A stretch of 64,000 bases of DNA from positions 620,001 to 684,000 of the forward strand of contig NZ_WTVG02000040.1 in assembly GCF_012910705.2 (NCBI RefSeq), given 5' to 3'. The stretch comes from Aromatoleum anaerobium (GTDB lineage: Bacteria > Pseudomonadota > Gammaproteobacteria > Burkholderiales > Rhodocyclaceae). The notes under the pieces were generated by a model that worked only from the letters and a program-made list of their open reading frames with translations, was not told where the DNA came from and searched no databases. Within the stretch, counting starts at the first letter, position 1, and every line of letters begins with the position of its first letter. The translations under genes and the position numbers were made by a program. Positions 17,849 through 26,287 of this stretch are shown here, piece by piece.

Positions 17849-18580
17849 ATGAAGAAGCTCGCGCTCTTTCTGCTGCTGGGTCTTGCGCTGGTGCTGCTGC
17901 GCCTGCCTGCGAGCCTCATGGACCATGTCGTCGCCGCGGCCAGCGACGGACGCATCCGCGTCACCGCCGCCGAAGGCAGTTTCTGGCGCGGCAGCGGGAC
18001 GCTCGCCACTTCGGACGGACAGCGCCGACTTCGCGCGATGCGGCCGCTCACATGGCGCTTCGGCGCCACCGGGAGCGCGCTGTCGCTGCAACTCGGAGAG
18101 CAAGGCAGGCCGCTGGCGCAACTGCTGATCTCCGTGAGCGGCGCCGATCTGTCCGGGCTCGATCTCGACCTGCCGGCGGCGCTTATCGCCGACGCGATCC
18201 CGCACCCCGCGGCACGCGCCGGTTGGCGCGGCAATGCGCAATTCTCAGCACCGGCGATCGCATGCGACTGGCAAGGCCTGTGCAACGGGGAACTGCGAAT
18301 CACGTGGCGGGATGCCGGCGTCGATATCGTGCCCGGACAACGTTTCGGCGACTATCTGCTCACGCTGCGGCTGGTCGGCAAACGAACGGCGCTCGAACTC
18401 GACACGGTGATGGGGAGCCTTCGTGTTGCCGGCCGCGGCGAGCTGAACCGGAACGGCACGGGTTCATTCGCGGGCACGGTCGAGGGAGATCCCGAAATCG
18501 TCGACCGGATCCCGAACATCATGGACCGCAACGCGGCCCGAGGCGGCAAACCGGGGATGATCAGGATCATGTTCCCCTGA
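17849..18580 (+). CDS. gspN: Type II secretion protein N
   Basis: 243 residues with an N-terminal transmembrane helix (LALFLLLGLALVLLRLPASL) and a periplasmic domain with GSFWRGSGTL and LTWRF, the pattern of GspN, an accessory part present in only some type II systems. Last gene of the operon; its stop is 21 bp from the end of a convergent gene. No prepilin peptidase gene (gspO/pilD) is in the window, so it must be supplied elsewhere. Confidence 0.9.
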   Translation: MKKLALFLLLGLALVLLRLPASLMDHVVAAASDGRIRVTAAEGSFWRGSGTLATSDGQRRLRAMRPLTWRFGATGSALSLQLGEQGRPLAQLLISVSGADLSGLDLDLPAALIADAIPHPAARAGWRGNAQFSAPAIACDWQGLCNGELRITWRDAGVDIVPGQRFGDYLLTLRLVGKRTALELDTVMGSLRVAGRGELNRNGTGSFAGTVEGDPEIVDRIPNIMDRNAARGGKPGMIRIMFP

Positions 18581-18601
18581 GCGGGATGCCGGGCAACCCC
18601 A

Positions 18602-18970
18602 TTACTGCGGTGGCGTTTCCTTCGGCGGCCGCTTGCGGAACTTTCTTGCCGGTTTTCTGGGTTGCCCGTCTTCGGCCGGTTTCGCCTGGCCCTGCGGGGG
18701 TTTCGGCTGGGCCGGAGGTCTCGGCGCCTGCGGTCCGGAGCGCGGCTGGCCACTGCCCGGTTTCGCGTGTCGCCCCGGCTTGCGGGGCCCTCCCGTTCCC
18801 GAATCCATGCGCCGGGCGCCAGGCTGCGGAGCACCCTCACGGTTGCCCGGAGCCATTGAAATTTCGAGTTCGATGAGTTCGTCCCACTCGGCCTCGGTCC
18901 GCTGGCTATCAGGGATCTCCAGGAGTTCCTGCATGCGGCGGCGAGGGGAAGTCGGTTGTGGTGCGTTCAT
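18602..18970 (-). CDS. Hypothetical protein, Pro/Lys/Gly-rich tail
   Basis: 122 residues, unrecognised. The first 45 residues look folded and contain an acidic helix (RRRMQELLEIPDSQRTEAEW then DELIELEIS). The rest is low-complexity, basic and proline-rich (repeated RKPGR, PPAQPKPPQG, RKPARKFRKRPPKE), likely disordered and able to bind nucleic acid. Coding is supported by the ordinary ATG start and by the helix-like N terminus, but codon bias could not be tested. Convergent with gspN. Confidence 0.6.
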   Translation of the reverse strand: MNAPQPTSPRRRMQELLEIPDSQRTEAEWDELIELEISMAPGNREGAPQPGARRMDSGTGGPRKPGRHAKPGSGQPRSGPQAPRPPAQPKPPQGQAKPAEDGQPRKPARKFRKRPPKETPPQ

Positions 18971-19074
18971 CGCGGCATTATCTCATCGTTCGCTGAATTC
19001 ATGCTTTGAAAGTCGCCCGGTTTGTGCCAAATCGGCCACAAACCGGTGACACGACAGCAGTCGGCGCTGCATGT

Positions 19075-19386
19075 TCACCTGGGTGCACGCCGCGTGATGC
19101 GCTCCACGATCGAGTTTTGCGCGGCCATCTCGGTGGCGCCAGCCTCCTTGGCCGCCGCAAACGCCTCGGCGTCGAACTTGGACGCGAACGCGATGATGTC
19201 CACCTGCGGATGCGCCGCACGAAGCTCGGCGATGCGCACGCACGGGTTGCGCACTGCCATGTCGATGACGATACAGTCCGGCACCTCGGTCGTGTTTTTC
19301 TTCAGCACCGTCAATCCGGCTGCCGTCCATGCCGATTCGAGGTCCCGCCGGCTCGCCAGGTTGTCGCACCACATCAGTACTTTCAT
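19075..19386 (-). CDS. Degenerate CheY-like receiver domain protein
   Basis: 103 residues with the alternating beta/alpha pattern of a response-regulator receiver and no output domain. Beta-1 VLMWCDN lacks the acidic pair, the beta-3 Asp is kept (CIVIDMAV), and the conserved Lys after beta-5 is missing (EMAAQNS). It is therefore likely a pseudo-receiver. It lies 42 bp downstream of fbpB in the same direction and may be co-transcribed with it. Its role is unknown. Confidence 0.7.
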   Translation of the reverse strand: MKVLMWCDNLASRRDLESAWTAAGLTVLKKNTTEVPDCIVIDMAVRNPCVRIAELRAAHPQVDIIAFASKFDAEAFAAAKEAGATEMAAQNSIVERITRRAPR

Positions 19387-19428
19387 GTCCTACTCCACAT
19401 CGTTAAGGTCGCGGTTTCACCGCGGCGG

Positions 19429-21111
19429 CTAGACTTCCGCTTCCTCCAGCGTGCGCCGTCGCCCGCGAACGATCTGCCGCGAAATCAGGAACATCGGCAA
19501 CAGCCCGACCGCCACGATCGTCAGGGCCGCGGTCGAGGCTTCGGTCAGGCGTTCGTCCGAGGCGAGCGTGTGCGCCTGGGTGGCCAGCGTGTCGAAGTTG
19601 AACGGCCTCATCACCAGCGTGGCGGGAAGTTCCTTCATCACATCGACGAAAACCAGCAGGCCCGCAGTCAGGAGACTGCCGCGCAGGATCGGCACATGGA
19701 CCCGACGCAGGGTGCCGAACTGTCCAAGCCCCAGGCAACGCGACGCGTCGTCCATGCTGGAGGTGATCTTGCCCAGGCTGGAATCCACCGTGTGCAGGGC
19801 TACCGCCAGGAAGCGCGTCAGATAAGCATACACGAGGGCCGCGATGCCGCCGGTCAGCAACAGCCCGGGGTTGACGCCGAACATGTCCTGCCACCACGCC
19901 GCGAGCTGGTTGTCGAGCCGCGTCACCGGGATCAGCACGCCGACCGCGATCACCGAACCTGGCACCGCATAACCGAGGCCGACGACCCGGTTGAGCACCT
20001 GCGGCAGTCGCGAACGGGCGAGCCGCGCCGCGTAGGCGAGCACCACCGCCAGCACCACCGCCAGCACCGAGGTCACCGACGCGAGGACGAAGCTGTTGCG
20101 CGCGAGGTGGAGAAAGCGCGAGCCGAATTGAGCATCGCCTTCCGAGAACGCCATGTCGAGCAGCAGCCCGGCAGGCAGCAGAAAGCCCAGCAGCAGCGGC
20201 ATGAAGCAGGCCAGCGCAGCCACCAGCCCGACGAGCGGCGACAGGCGGATGGGGACCGGCGCCGCCTGCTGGCGCGAGGTGTTATTGAAGCGCGCCCGCC
20301 CCCTGCTGGCGTGTTCGAGCACGAGGACCAGCACGACAAACGCCAGCAACGCCGCCGACAACTGCGCCGCGGCGATGCGGTCGCCGAGCGAAAACCACGC
20401 CCGGTAGATGCCGGTCGTAAAGGTCTGCACGCCGAAATAGGCAACCGTGCCGAAGTCGGCCAAGGTCTCCATCAAGGCCAGCGCGGTCCCGGCGATGACC
20501 GCGGGGCGCGCCAGCGGCAGCGACACGCGGAAGAAACAGCCCCACGGGCCGAGGCCGAGCGAACGTCCGGCTTCGAGCATGCCCGAGGCCCGTTCGAGGA
20601 ACGCCGTGCGGGCGAGCAGGTAGACATACGGATAGAGCACGAACATGAACATCGCGACCGCGCCGCCCGGCGTGCGGACGTCGGGAAACCAGTATTGTCC
20701 GGGACGCCAACCGAACGCCTCGCGCAGCCAGCTTTGCACCGGGCCGACGAACTGCAGGAAATCGGTGTAGACATAGGCCATGACATATGCCGGAACCGCA
20801 AGCGGCAGGACCAGCGCCCACTGGAAAAAACGCCGGCCGGGGAAATCGAGCATCGTCGTCAGCCAGGCCGTCGTGATGCCGATGCTCGACACGCCCAGCC
20901 CGACCCCGACGCACAGGACCACCGTATTGCGAATGAACTCAGGCAACACCGTGCTGGCGAGGTGCGACCACGTACCGGAAGTGCCCCCGGCAAAAACGTT
21001 CGAGAATACCGATATCACCGGCGTCGCGATCAGCGCAGCGATCAGGAGCGCGCCAAGCGTCAGCGACGATGCATTGCGTATCAGCTTCTCCAGTCCTCCT
21101 AGCAGCTTCAT
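19429..21111 (-). CDS. fbpB: Ferric iron ABC transporter permease (fused double permease)
   Basis: 560-residue inner-membrane permease with two BPD-type permease halves (about 60-270 and 340-550), as in FbpB/SfuB. Many hydrophobic helices are visible; the EAA-type loops include RSLGLGPWGCFFRVSLPLARPA in the first half and ASRCLGLGQFGTLRRVHVP in the second. Start at 21111 chosen for a GGGAG site 5 bp upstream and because upstream codons are not family-like. Divergent from fbpC across 129 bp. Confidence 0.93.
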   Translation of the reverse strand: MKLLGGLEKLIRNASSLTLGALLIAALIATPVISVFSNVFAGGTSGTWSHLASTVLPEFIRNTVVLCVGVGLGVSSIGITTAWLTTMLDFPGRRFFQWALVLPLAVPAYVMAYVYTDFLQFVGPVQSWLREAFGWRPGQYWFPDVRTPGGAVAMFMFVLYPYVYLLARTAFLERASGMLEAGRSLGLGPWGCFFRVSLPLARPAVIAGTALALMETLADFGTVAYFGVQTFTTGIYRAWFSLGDRIAAAQLSAALLAFVVLVLVLEHASRGRARFNNTSRQQAAPVPIRLSPLVGLVAALACFMPLLLGFLLPAGLLLDMAFSEGDAQFGSRFLHLARNSFVLASVTSVLAVVLAVVLAYAARLARSRLPQVLNRVVGLGYAVPGSVIAVGVLIPVTRLDNQLAAWWQDMFGVNPGLLLTGGIAALVYAYLTRFLAVALHTVDSSLGKITSSMDDASRCLGLGQFGTLRRVHVPILRGSLLTAGLLVFVDVMKELPATLVMRPFNFDTLATQAHTLASDERLTEASTAALTIVAVGLLPMFLISRQIVRGRRRTLEEAEV

Positions 21112-21157
21112 TACACTCCCGGCGCACAGTGCCGCGGACCCTTCCGCGCAGCAAATT

Positions 21158-21178
21158 GTCACGAATTATAATTGATCG
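21158..21178. promoter_or_regulatory. Candidate Fur-like operator between fbpB and fbpC
   Basis: AT-rich patch around the perfect 10-bp palindrome AATTATAATT (21164-21173), the only AT-rich dyad in the 129-bp divergent control region. Fur boxes are built of such ATAAT/ATTAT units. The match to the 7-1-7 model is weaker than at 6782. Confidence 0.4.
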
Positions 21179-21240
21179 CATTTGGATTGCCGCGATGCAA
21201 TAATGCTTCGTGCGAAATCCTCTACTGTATCTGATCCGTC

Positions 21241-22359
21241 ATGTCTCACCTTGAACTCGCCGACATCGACCTCGCCTACGGCGGTCATCGCGTCGTCCGC
21301 AAACTCTCGCTGCGACTCGAAAAAGGCAGCATCGGATGCCTGCTGGGGCCGTCCGGTTGCGGCAAGACCACGGTGCTGCGCTGCATTGCCGGCTTCGAAC
21401 CGGTGGCAGCCGGCGAGATCCGGCTCGACGGCGTGGCCGTCAGCGGCAAAGGTCGCCACCTGCCCCCCGAGCGGCGCCGGATCGGCATGGTGTTCCAGGA
21501 TTACGCCTTGTTCCCCCACCTCTCGGTCGCGGAAAACATCGCGTTCGGCCTGCGCGACCTGGACAAGACCCAGCGGCGCGAGCGCGTCGACGAACTGCTG
21601 CGCATCGTCGGCCTCGACCGCCAGGGCCACAAGTATCCCCATGAAATGTCCGGCGGCCAGCAGCAGCGCGTGGCGCTGGCGCGCGCCCTGGCTCCGCGCC
21701 CGAGCCTGTTGCTGCTCGACGAACCGTTCTCGAATCTCGACGTGGAACTGCGTGAACGCCTGTCGCACGAAGTACGCGACATCATCAAGGCGACACGCAC
21801 CACGGCGATCCTCGTGACGCATGACCAGAACGAAGCGTTCGCGGTCGCCGACGAGATCGGCATCATGAACGAGGGGCGCATCCAGCAATGGGATACGCCG
21901 TACAACCTGTACCACCGGCCCGCGAACCGTTTCGTCGCGGACTTCATCGGCCAGGGCGTGTTCCTGCCGGGGGTGGTGTTGAACGATCACCAGGTGAAAG
22001 TCGAACTCGGTGTCCTGAACAGCGCGATCCCCGTCGAGTGCGGGGTCGGCTGCGCAAACTGCGATCGTGACTGCACGGTCGAAGTGCTGCTGCGCCCCGA
22101 CGACATCGTCCATGACGACACCAGCGCGATGAAAGCCGAAGTCGCACACAAGGCGTTCCGCGGGGCGGACATCCTGTACACGTTGCGGCTGTCGAGCGGC
22201 GCACGGGTGTTGTCGCTGGTGCCCAGCCATCACAATCACGCGATCGGTGAAAAAATCGGCATCCGCCTCGATGTCGATCACGTCGTCACGTTCCAGAAAG
22301 ACTCGCAAGACGCGGTGCACACTCGCCAGGAGCACCAACTCGTCCACTTCCCGGCATGA
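21241..22359 (+). CDS. fbpC: Ferric iron ABC transporter ATPase with Cys cluster
   Basis: 372-residue nucleotide-binding subunit of the iron importer. Walker A GPSGCGKT near 38-45, signature SGGQQQRVALARAL near 138-151, Walker B LLLLDEPFSNLD near 157-168 and the switch His in LVTHDQNEAF. The C-terminal regulatory (TOBE-type) domain has an unusual C267-x3-C271-x2-C274-x3-C278 cluster. The stop overlaps the aat start (ATGA), so aat is translationally coupled to it. Confidence 0.94.
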   Translation: MSHLELADIDLAYGGHRVVRKLSLRLEKGSIGCLLGPSGCGKTTVLRCIAGFEPVAAGEIRLDGVAVSGKGRHLPPERRRIGMVFQDYALFPHLSVAENIAFGLRDLDKTQRRERVDELLRIVGLDRQGHKYPHEMSGGQQQRVALARALAPRPSLLLLDEPFSNLDVELRERLSHEVRDIIKATRTTAILVTHDQNEAFAVADEIGIMNEGRIQQWDTPYNLYHRPANRFVADFIGQGVFLPGVVLNDHQVKVELGVLNSAIPVECGVGCANCDRDCTVEVLLRPDDIVHDDTSAMKAEVAHKAFRGADILYTLRLSSGARVLSLVPSHHNHAIGEKIGIRLDVDHVVTFQKDSQDAVHTRQEHQLVHFPA

Positions 22360-23069
22360 TCCCGTGGCTCGCGGGACGACCGGATTTTCCGCCTGTCGAA
22401 CAGGCGCTCGATGATCCGGACGGCCTGCTCGCCGCAGGGGGCGAGCTTTCGCCGGCGTGGCTGCTGGCTGCGTACCGCCGGGGAATCTTCCCCTGGTACA
22501 CGCAAGACCAGCCCATCCTGTGGTGGAGCCCCGACCCGCGGCTGGTGCTGAATCCCGGACAAATCAGGATCAGCCGGTCGCTGCGCCGCACGCTGCGGCA
22601 GCAACGCTTCGACGTGCGCTTCGATACCGCCTTCGCCGACGTCATCGCCGCATGCGCCGAGCCCCGCGAACCGGGCGGCGGAACGTGGATCACTCCCGGC
22701 ATCCAGGAAGCCTACCTGCGCCTGCACGAACTCGGATATGCGCACAGTGTCGAATCGTGGGTCGATGGGACGCTCGTGGGCGGGTTGTATGGCATTGCGT
22801 TGGGAAGGGCATTCTTCGGCGAATCGATGTTCAGCCGCCGAAGCGACGCATCGAAAGTGGCGCTCGCACACCTCGCCCTGCATCTGAAACGGCTCGACTT
22901 CGCCACGATCGATTGCCAGATGACCACTGCCCACCTGCTGTCGCTCGGTGCCGAAGAGATGCCGCGCGCCACGTTCTGCGCCGGCTTGGCCACCTGGACG
23001 AACGAAGGCCGCGGGCCTGGACGCTGGAGCTGCGACGAAGCGGCAGAGGTTTCCAGAAATTTTTCATGA
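22356..23069 (+). CDS. aat: Leucyl/phenylalanyl-tRNA-protein transferase
   Basis: 237-residue enzyme that adds Leu or Phe from tRNA to proteins with N-terminal Arg or Lys, marking them for ClpS/ClpAP. Family motifs: [19 protein letters not shown] near the N terminus, [16 protein letters not shown], and the central [19 protein letters not shown] with FFGESMFSR. Overlaps fbpC by ATGA. Followed 10 bp later by bpt, the other bacterial N-degron transferase. Confidence 0.95.
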   Translation: MIPWLAGRPDFPPVEQALDDPDGLLAAGGELSPAWLLAAYRRGIFPWYTQDQPILWWSPDPRLVLNPGQIRISRSLRRTLRQQRFDVRFDTAFADVIAACAEPREPGGGTWITPGIQEAYLRLHELGYAHSVESWVDGTLVGGLYGIALGRAFFGESMFSRRSDASKVALAHLALHLKRLDFATIDCQMTTAHLLSLGAEEMPRATFCAGLATWTNEGRGPGRWSCDEAAEVSRNFS

Positions 23070-23079
23070 CGGGTGGAAC

Positions 23080-23820
23080 ATGCAAAAGGACTACCCCTAC
23101 GCGCTCATCCAGTTTTACGCCACGGCGCCCTACACCTGTTCCTATCTGCCGGATCGCGTCGCGCGCTCCCAGGTCGCGACCCCCGGCCACCTGATCGACA
23201 CGCCGGTCTACAGCGAGCTGGTGCGCAACGGCTTTCGCCGCAGCGGCATGTTCACGTACCGGCCGCACTGCGACCACTGCCGCGCCTGCGTGCCGGTCCG
23301 CGTGCCGGTCAAGCGTTTCGCGCCCGACCGCGGCCAGCGCCGCGCGTGGAAAATGCACCACGACCTGCGCGCCAGCGAGCAGCCGCTCGCGTATTCCGAG
23401 GAGCATTACGCGCTCTACCAGCGCTACCAGGCTGCGCGCCACGCCGGCGGCGGAATGGACCAGGACAACCGCGAGCAGTACGCCCACTTTCTGCTGCAAA
23501 GTCATGTGGACACCCGCCTCGTGGAATTCCGTGAAGGCGGGACGCTGCGCATGGTCAGCGTCATCGACCGGCTCACCGACGGCCTGTCGAGCGTGTATAC
23601 GTTCTACGATCCGGACCACGCGCACGCGAGCTACGGCACCTACGGCATCCTGTGGCAGATCGAAGTGTGCCGCCGCCTCAAGCTGCCGTACCTGTATCTC
23701 GGCTACTGGATCAAGGAAAGCCGCAAGATGGCTTACAAAGTCCGCTTCCATCCGCTGGAGGGCCGGCTGCGCGGAGAATGGCGCGACATCGATCCGCTGC
23801 GCGATCGCGCCTCCGAATGA
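23080..23820 (+). CDS. bpt: Aspartate/glutamate leucyltransferase
   Basis: 246-residue Bpt (ATE1-related) enzyme that leucylates proteins bearing N-terminal Asp or Glu. Motifs: [16 protein letters not shown] near the start, [11 protein letters not shown]-type metal/Cys cluster ([15 protein letters not shown]), and YKVRFHPLE near the C terminus. Start at 23080 preferred because a GGGTGGA site precedes it and the protein then begins [18 protein letters not shown] as in the family. Confidence 0.93.
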   Translation: MQKDYPYALIQFYATAPYTCSYLPDRVARSQVATPGHLIDTPVYSELVRNGFRRSGMFTYRPHCDHCRACVPVRVPVKRFAPDRGQRRAWKMHHDLRASEQPLAYSEEHYALYQRYQAARHAGGGMDQDNREQYAHFLLQSHVDTRLVEFREGGTLRMVSVIDRLTDGLSSVYTFYDPDHAHASYGTYGILWQIEVCRRLKLPYLYLGYWIKESRKMAYKVRFHPLEGRLRGEWRDIDPLRDRASE

Positions 23821-23887
23821 AAGGGCGGCTCGCAGCGAGCAAAAACCTGTGAGCAAAAACCCTGGAGCGGGGCGCCCTCCAAACCGG

Positions 23888-23893
23888 TAAAAT
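23888..23893 (+). promoter_or_regulatory. Possible -10 element directly before pyrD
   Basis: TAAAAT, only 6 bp before the pyrD ATG. If used, transcription would begin at or within a base of the start codon, giving a leaderless mRNA. No good -35 box is visible. Confidence 0.3.
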
Positions 23894-23899
23894 CCCGCG

Positions 23900-24952
23900 A
23901 TGCTCTACGACATCGCCCGCCCGCTGCTGTTTTCGCTCGACCCGGAAACCGCCCACGAATTCTCCCTCGCCGCCCTGCATCTGCTGGGGCGCGTCCTGCC
24001 CGCCGCAACCCCTGCGAAATCGGACCCCGTCGACGTCATGGGCCTGCGCTTTCCGAACCGCATCGGTCTGGCCGCCGGTCTCGACAAGAACGGCGAGGCG
24101 ATCGACGGCCTCGCGCGCCTGGGCTTCGGTTTCATCGAGATCGGCACGATCACGCCCCGCTCCCAGCCCGGCAACCCCCGCCCGCGGATGTTCCGCCTGC
24201 CCGAAGCGCGCGCGATCATCAACCGCATGGGCTTCAACAACCACGGCGTCGATGCGCTGCTCGCGAACGTCAAGGCAGCAAAATACCGCGGCATCCTCGG
24301 CATCAACATCGGCAAGAACTTCGACACGCCGATCGAGCGTGCCGCCGACGACTACCTCGCCTGCCTCGACAAGGTCTATGCGCTGGCGAGCTACGTGACT
24401 GTCAATATCTCGTCGCCGAACACCCAGAACCTGCGGCAATTGCAAGGCGAGTCCGAACTCGACGATCTTCTCGGCCGGCTCAAGGCGCGCCAGCGCCAGC
24501 TTGCGGATAGTCACGGCCGTTACGTGCCGCTGACGCTCAAGATCGCTCCCGATCTCGAGCCGCCGCAGATCATCAACATCGCCGACGCGTTGCGCCGCCA
24601 CCGCATCGACGGCGTGATCGCCACCAACACGACGATCGCACGCGACAAGGTCCAGGGTATTCGCTACGCCGAACAGCAGGGCGGGCTGTCGGGCGCGCCG
24701 GTCTTCGAAGCCTCCACCGCGGTCGTCGCGCAACTCGCCCGGGCGCTCGGCGGCGAACTGCCGATCATCGCAGCGGGCGGCATCCTCGACGGACGCGGCG
24801 CCTGCGCGAAACTTGCCGCCGGAGCGTCGCTGGTGCAGGTGTACAGCGGCCTCATCTACCGCGGTCCGTCCCTCATCGGGGAATGCGTACAGGCCACGAC
24901 CGACTTCGCCGATCCCGGCCGCGCCGCCGTCCCCGCTTCCATCGGCGCCTGA
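23900..24952 (+). CDS. pyrD: Dihydroorotate dehydrogenase (quinone), class 2
   Basis: 350-residue membrane-associated flavoenzyme that oxidises dihydroorotate to orotate and passes electrons to quinone (fourth step of UMP synthesis). N-terminal helix pair for membrane contact, then the FMN barrel: [36 protein letters not shown], catalytic Ser in [17 protein letters not shown] and phosphate-binding IIAAGGI. All expected class 2 motifs are intact. Stands alone between the bpt and rnf units. Confidence 0.96.
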   Translation: MLYDIARPLLFSLDPETAHEFSLAALHLLGRVLPAATPAKSDPVDVMGLRFPNRIGLAAGLDKNGEAIDGLARLGFGFIEIGTITPRSQPGNPRPRMFRLPEARAIINRMGFNNHGVDALLANVKAAKYRGILGINIGKNFDTPIERAADDYLACLDKVYALASYVTVNISSPNTQNLRQLQGESELDDLLGRLKARQRQLADSHGRYVPLTLKIAPDLEPPQIINIADALRRHRIDGVIATNTTIARDKVQGIRYAEQQGGLSGAPVFEASTAVVAQLARALGGELPIIAAGGILDGRGACAKLAAGASLVQVYSGLIYRGPSLIGECVQATTDFADPGRAAVPASIGA

Positions 24953-24987
24953 CCTCGCCCGCGGGGCGGCACAAATGGGTATAAGCC

Positions 24988-24993
24988 TATAAT
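24988..24993 (+). promoter_or_regulatory. -10 element (TATAAT) upstream of rnfA
   Basis: Perfect TATAAT in CCTATAATCCGG, 65 bp before the rnfA start. No -35 match at 16-18 bp was found. Confidence 0.45.
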
Positions 24994-25058
24994 CCGGCCG
25001 TGCTTGAGCGGCGCACGGCGGGCGGCGATAATTCCGCGATTACACCCGGTACTGGATC

Positions 25059-25643
25059 ATGAGCAGTTACATCTTTATCGTCATCGGTGCGGTCCTGGTC
25101 AATAACGTCGTTTTCGTCCGCATCCTCGGCCTGTGTCCGTTCATGGGCGTGTCGAAGAAGCTCGAGACCGCGATCGGCATGGGTGCGGCCACGACGTTCG
25201 TGCTGACGCTCGGATCGGGCACGAGTTACCTGATCGACCACTATCTGCTGCAGCCGTACGACCTCGCCTACCTGCGCACGCTGTCGTTCATCGTCGTGAT
25301 CGCGGCGATCGTACAGCTCACCGAACTCGTCATCCAGAAGACCAGCCCGCTGCTGCACCAGGTGCTGGGCATCTACCTGCCGTTGATCACGACGAACTGC
25401 GCGGTGCTCGGCATCCCGCTGCTGAGCGTCGCGCTCGACTACACCCTGCTCGAGTCGCTGCTGTTCGGCTTCGGCTCGTCGATCGGATTCACGCTGGCAC
25501 TGATCCTCTTCGCCGGCCTTCGCGAGCGCCTGGACGGCGCCGACATCCCCGCGCCTTTCAAGGGCACCGCGATCGCGATGATCACCGCAGGATTCATGAG
25601 CCTCGCGTTCATGGGTTTCGCGGGCCTCGACCGGTTCCAGTAA
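25059..25643 (+). CDS. rnfA: Rnf complex subunit A
   Basis: 194-residue polytopic inner-membrane subunit of the Rnf NAD:ferredoxin oxidoreductase. Six hydrophobic helices, family start [15 protein letters not shown] and [12 protein letters not shown], where the Cys helps hold the membrane iron site shared with RnfE. Upstream lies a TATAAT element. A 92-bp gap separates it from rnfB. Confidence 0.95.
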   Translation: MSSYIFIVIGAVLVNNVVFVRILGLCPFMGVSKKLETAIGMGAATTFVLTLGSGTSYLIDHYLLQPYDLAYLRTLSFIVVIAAIVQLTELVIQKTSPLLHQVLGIYLPLITTNCAVLGIPLLSVALDYTLLESLLFGFGSSIGFTLALILFAGLRERLDGADIPAPFKGTAIAMITAGFMSLAFMGFAGLDRFQ

Positions 25644-25735
25644 TTGAAAATCAGCTCACGCATTTCTGACAAGACACAACACGCATCCGGGCGCGAGCGT
25701 TTGCGCTGCTGCGCCTCACTGACCGACATTTCATC

Positions 25736-26287
25736 ATGCTGACCGCCCTCCTCGTCATGACCGGGATTGCCATCGTGCTCGGCGCAGCACTGGGCTACGC
25801 GTCGATCCGCTTCAAGGTCGAAGGCAATCCGCTGGTCGAAAAAATCGACGCGATCCTTCCGCAGACCCAATGCGGCCAGTGCGGTTACCCCGGCTGCAAG
25901 CCGTATGCGGAAGCGATTTCGAACGGCGAAGCCGACATCAACCAGTGCCCGCCCGGCGGCGAGGAAGGCATACGCAAGCTCGCCGACCTCCTCGGGCGCG
26001 AATTCAAGTCGCTGTCCGAAGAGCACGGCGCGGAAAAACCCAAATCGGTGGCGAGGATCGACGAGCAACTGTGCATCGGCTGCACGCTGTGCATCCAGGC
26101 CTGCCCCGTCGATGCCATCGTCGGCACCGCCAAGCACATGCATACCGTCGTCCCCGCGCTGTGCACCGGCTGCGAACTGTGCGTCGCGCCCTGCCCCGTC
26201 GACTGCATCGCGATGACGCCCGTCAAGGAAACGCTGGAAACCTGGAAATGGAAATACCCGGTGTTTGAACTGAGGTCCGCGGCATGA
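25736..26287 (+). CDS. rnfB: Rnf complex Fe-S subunit B
   Basis: 183 residues: N-terminal membrane anchor helix, a 4Fe-4S domain with [16 protein letters not shown], and two ferredoxin-type clusters, [12 protein letters not shown] and [12 protein letters not shown]. It carries electrons between ferredoxin and the membrane subunits. The stop overlaps the rnfC start by 4 bp. Shorter than RnfB of acetogens, typical of the proteobacterial form. Confidence 0.95.
   Translation: MLTALLVMTGIAIVLGAALGYASIRFKVEGNPLVEKIDAILPQTQCGQCGYPGCKPYAEAISNGEADINQCPPGGEEGIRKLADLLGREFKSLSEEHGAEKPKSVARIDEQLCIGCTLCIQACPVDAIVGTAKHMHTVVPALCTGCELCVAPCPVDCIAMTPVKETLETWKWKYPVFELRSAA

Noticed and set aside
19006-21102. Open frame of 698 codons on the plus strand opposite fbpB
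   Set aside because: Mirror of the real gene in GC-rich DNA; composition is extreme in His, Arg and Gln and no family motif is seen.
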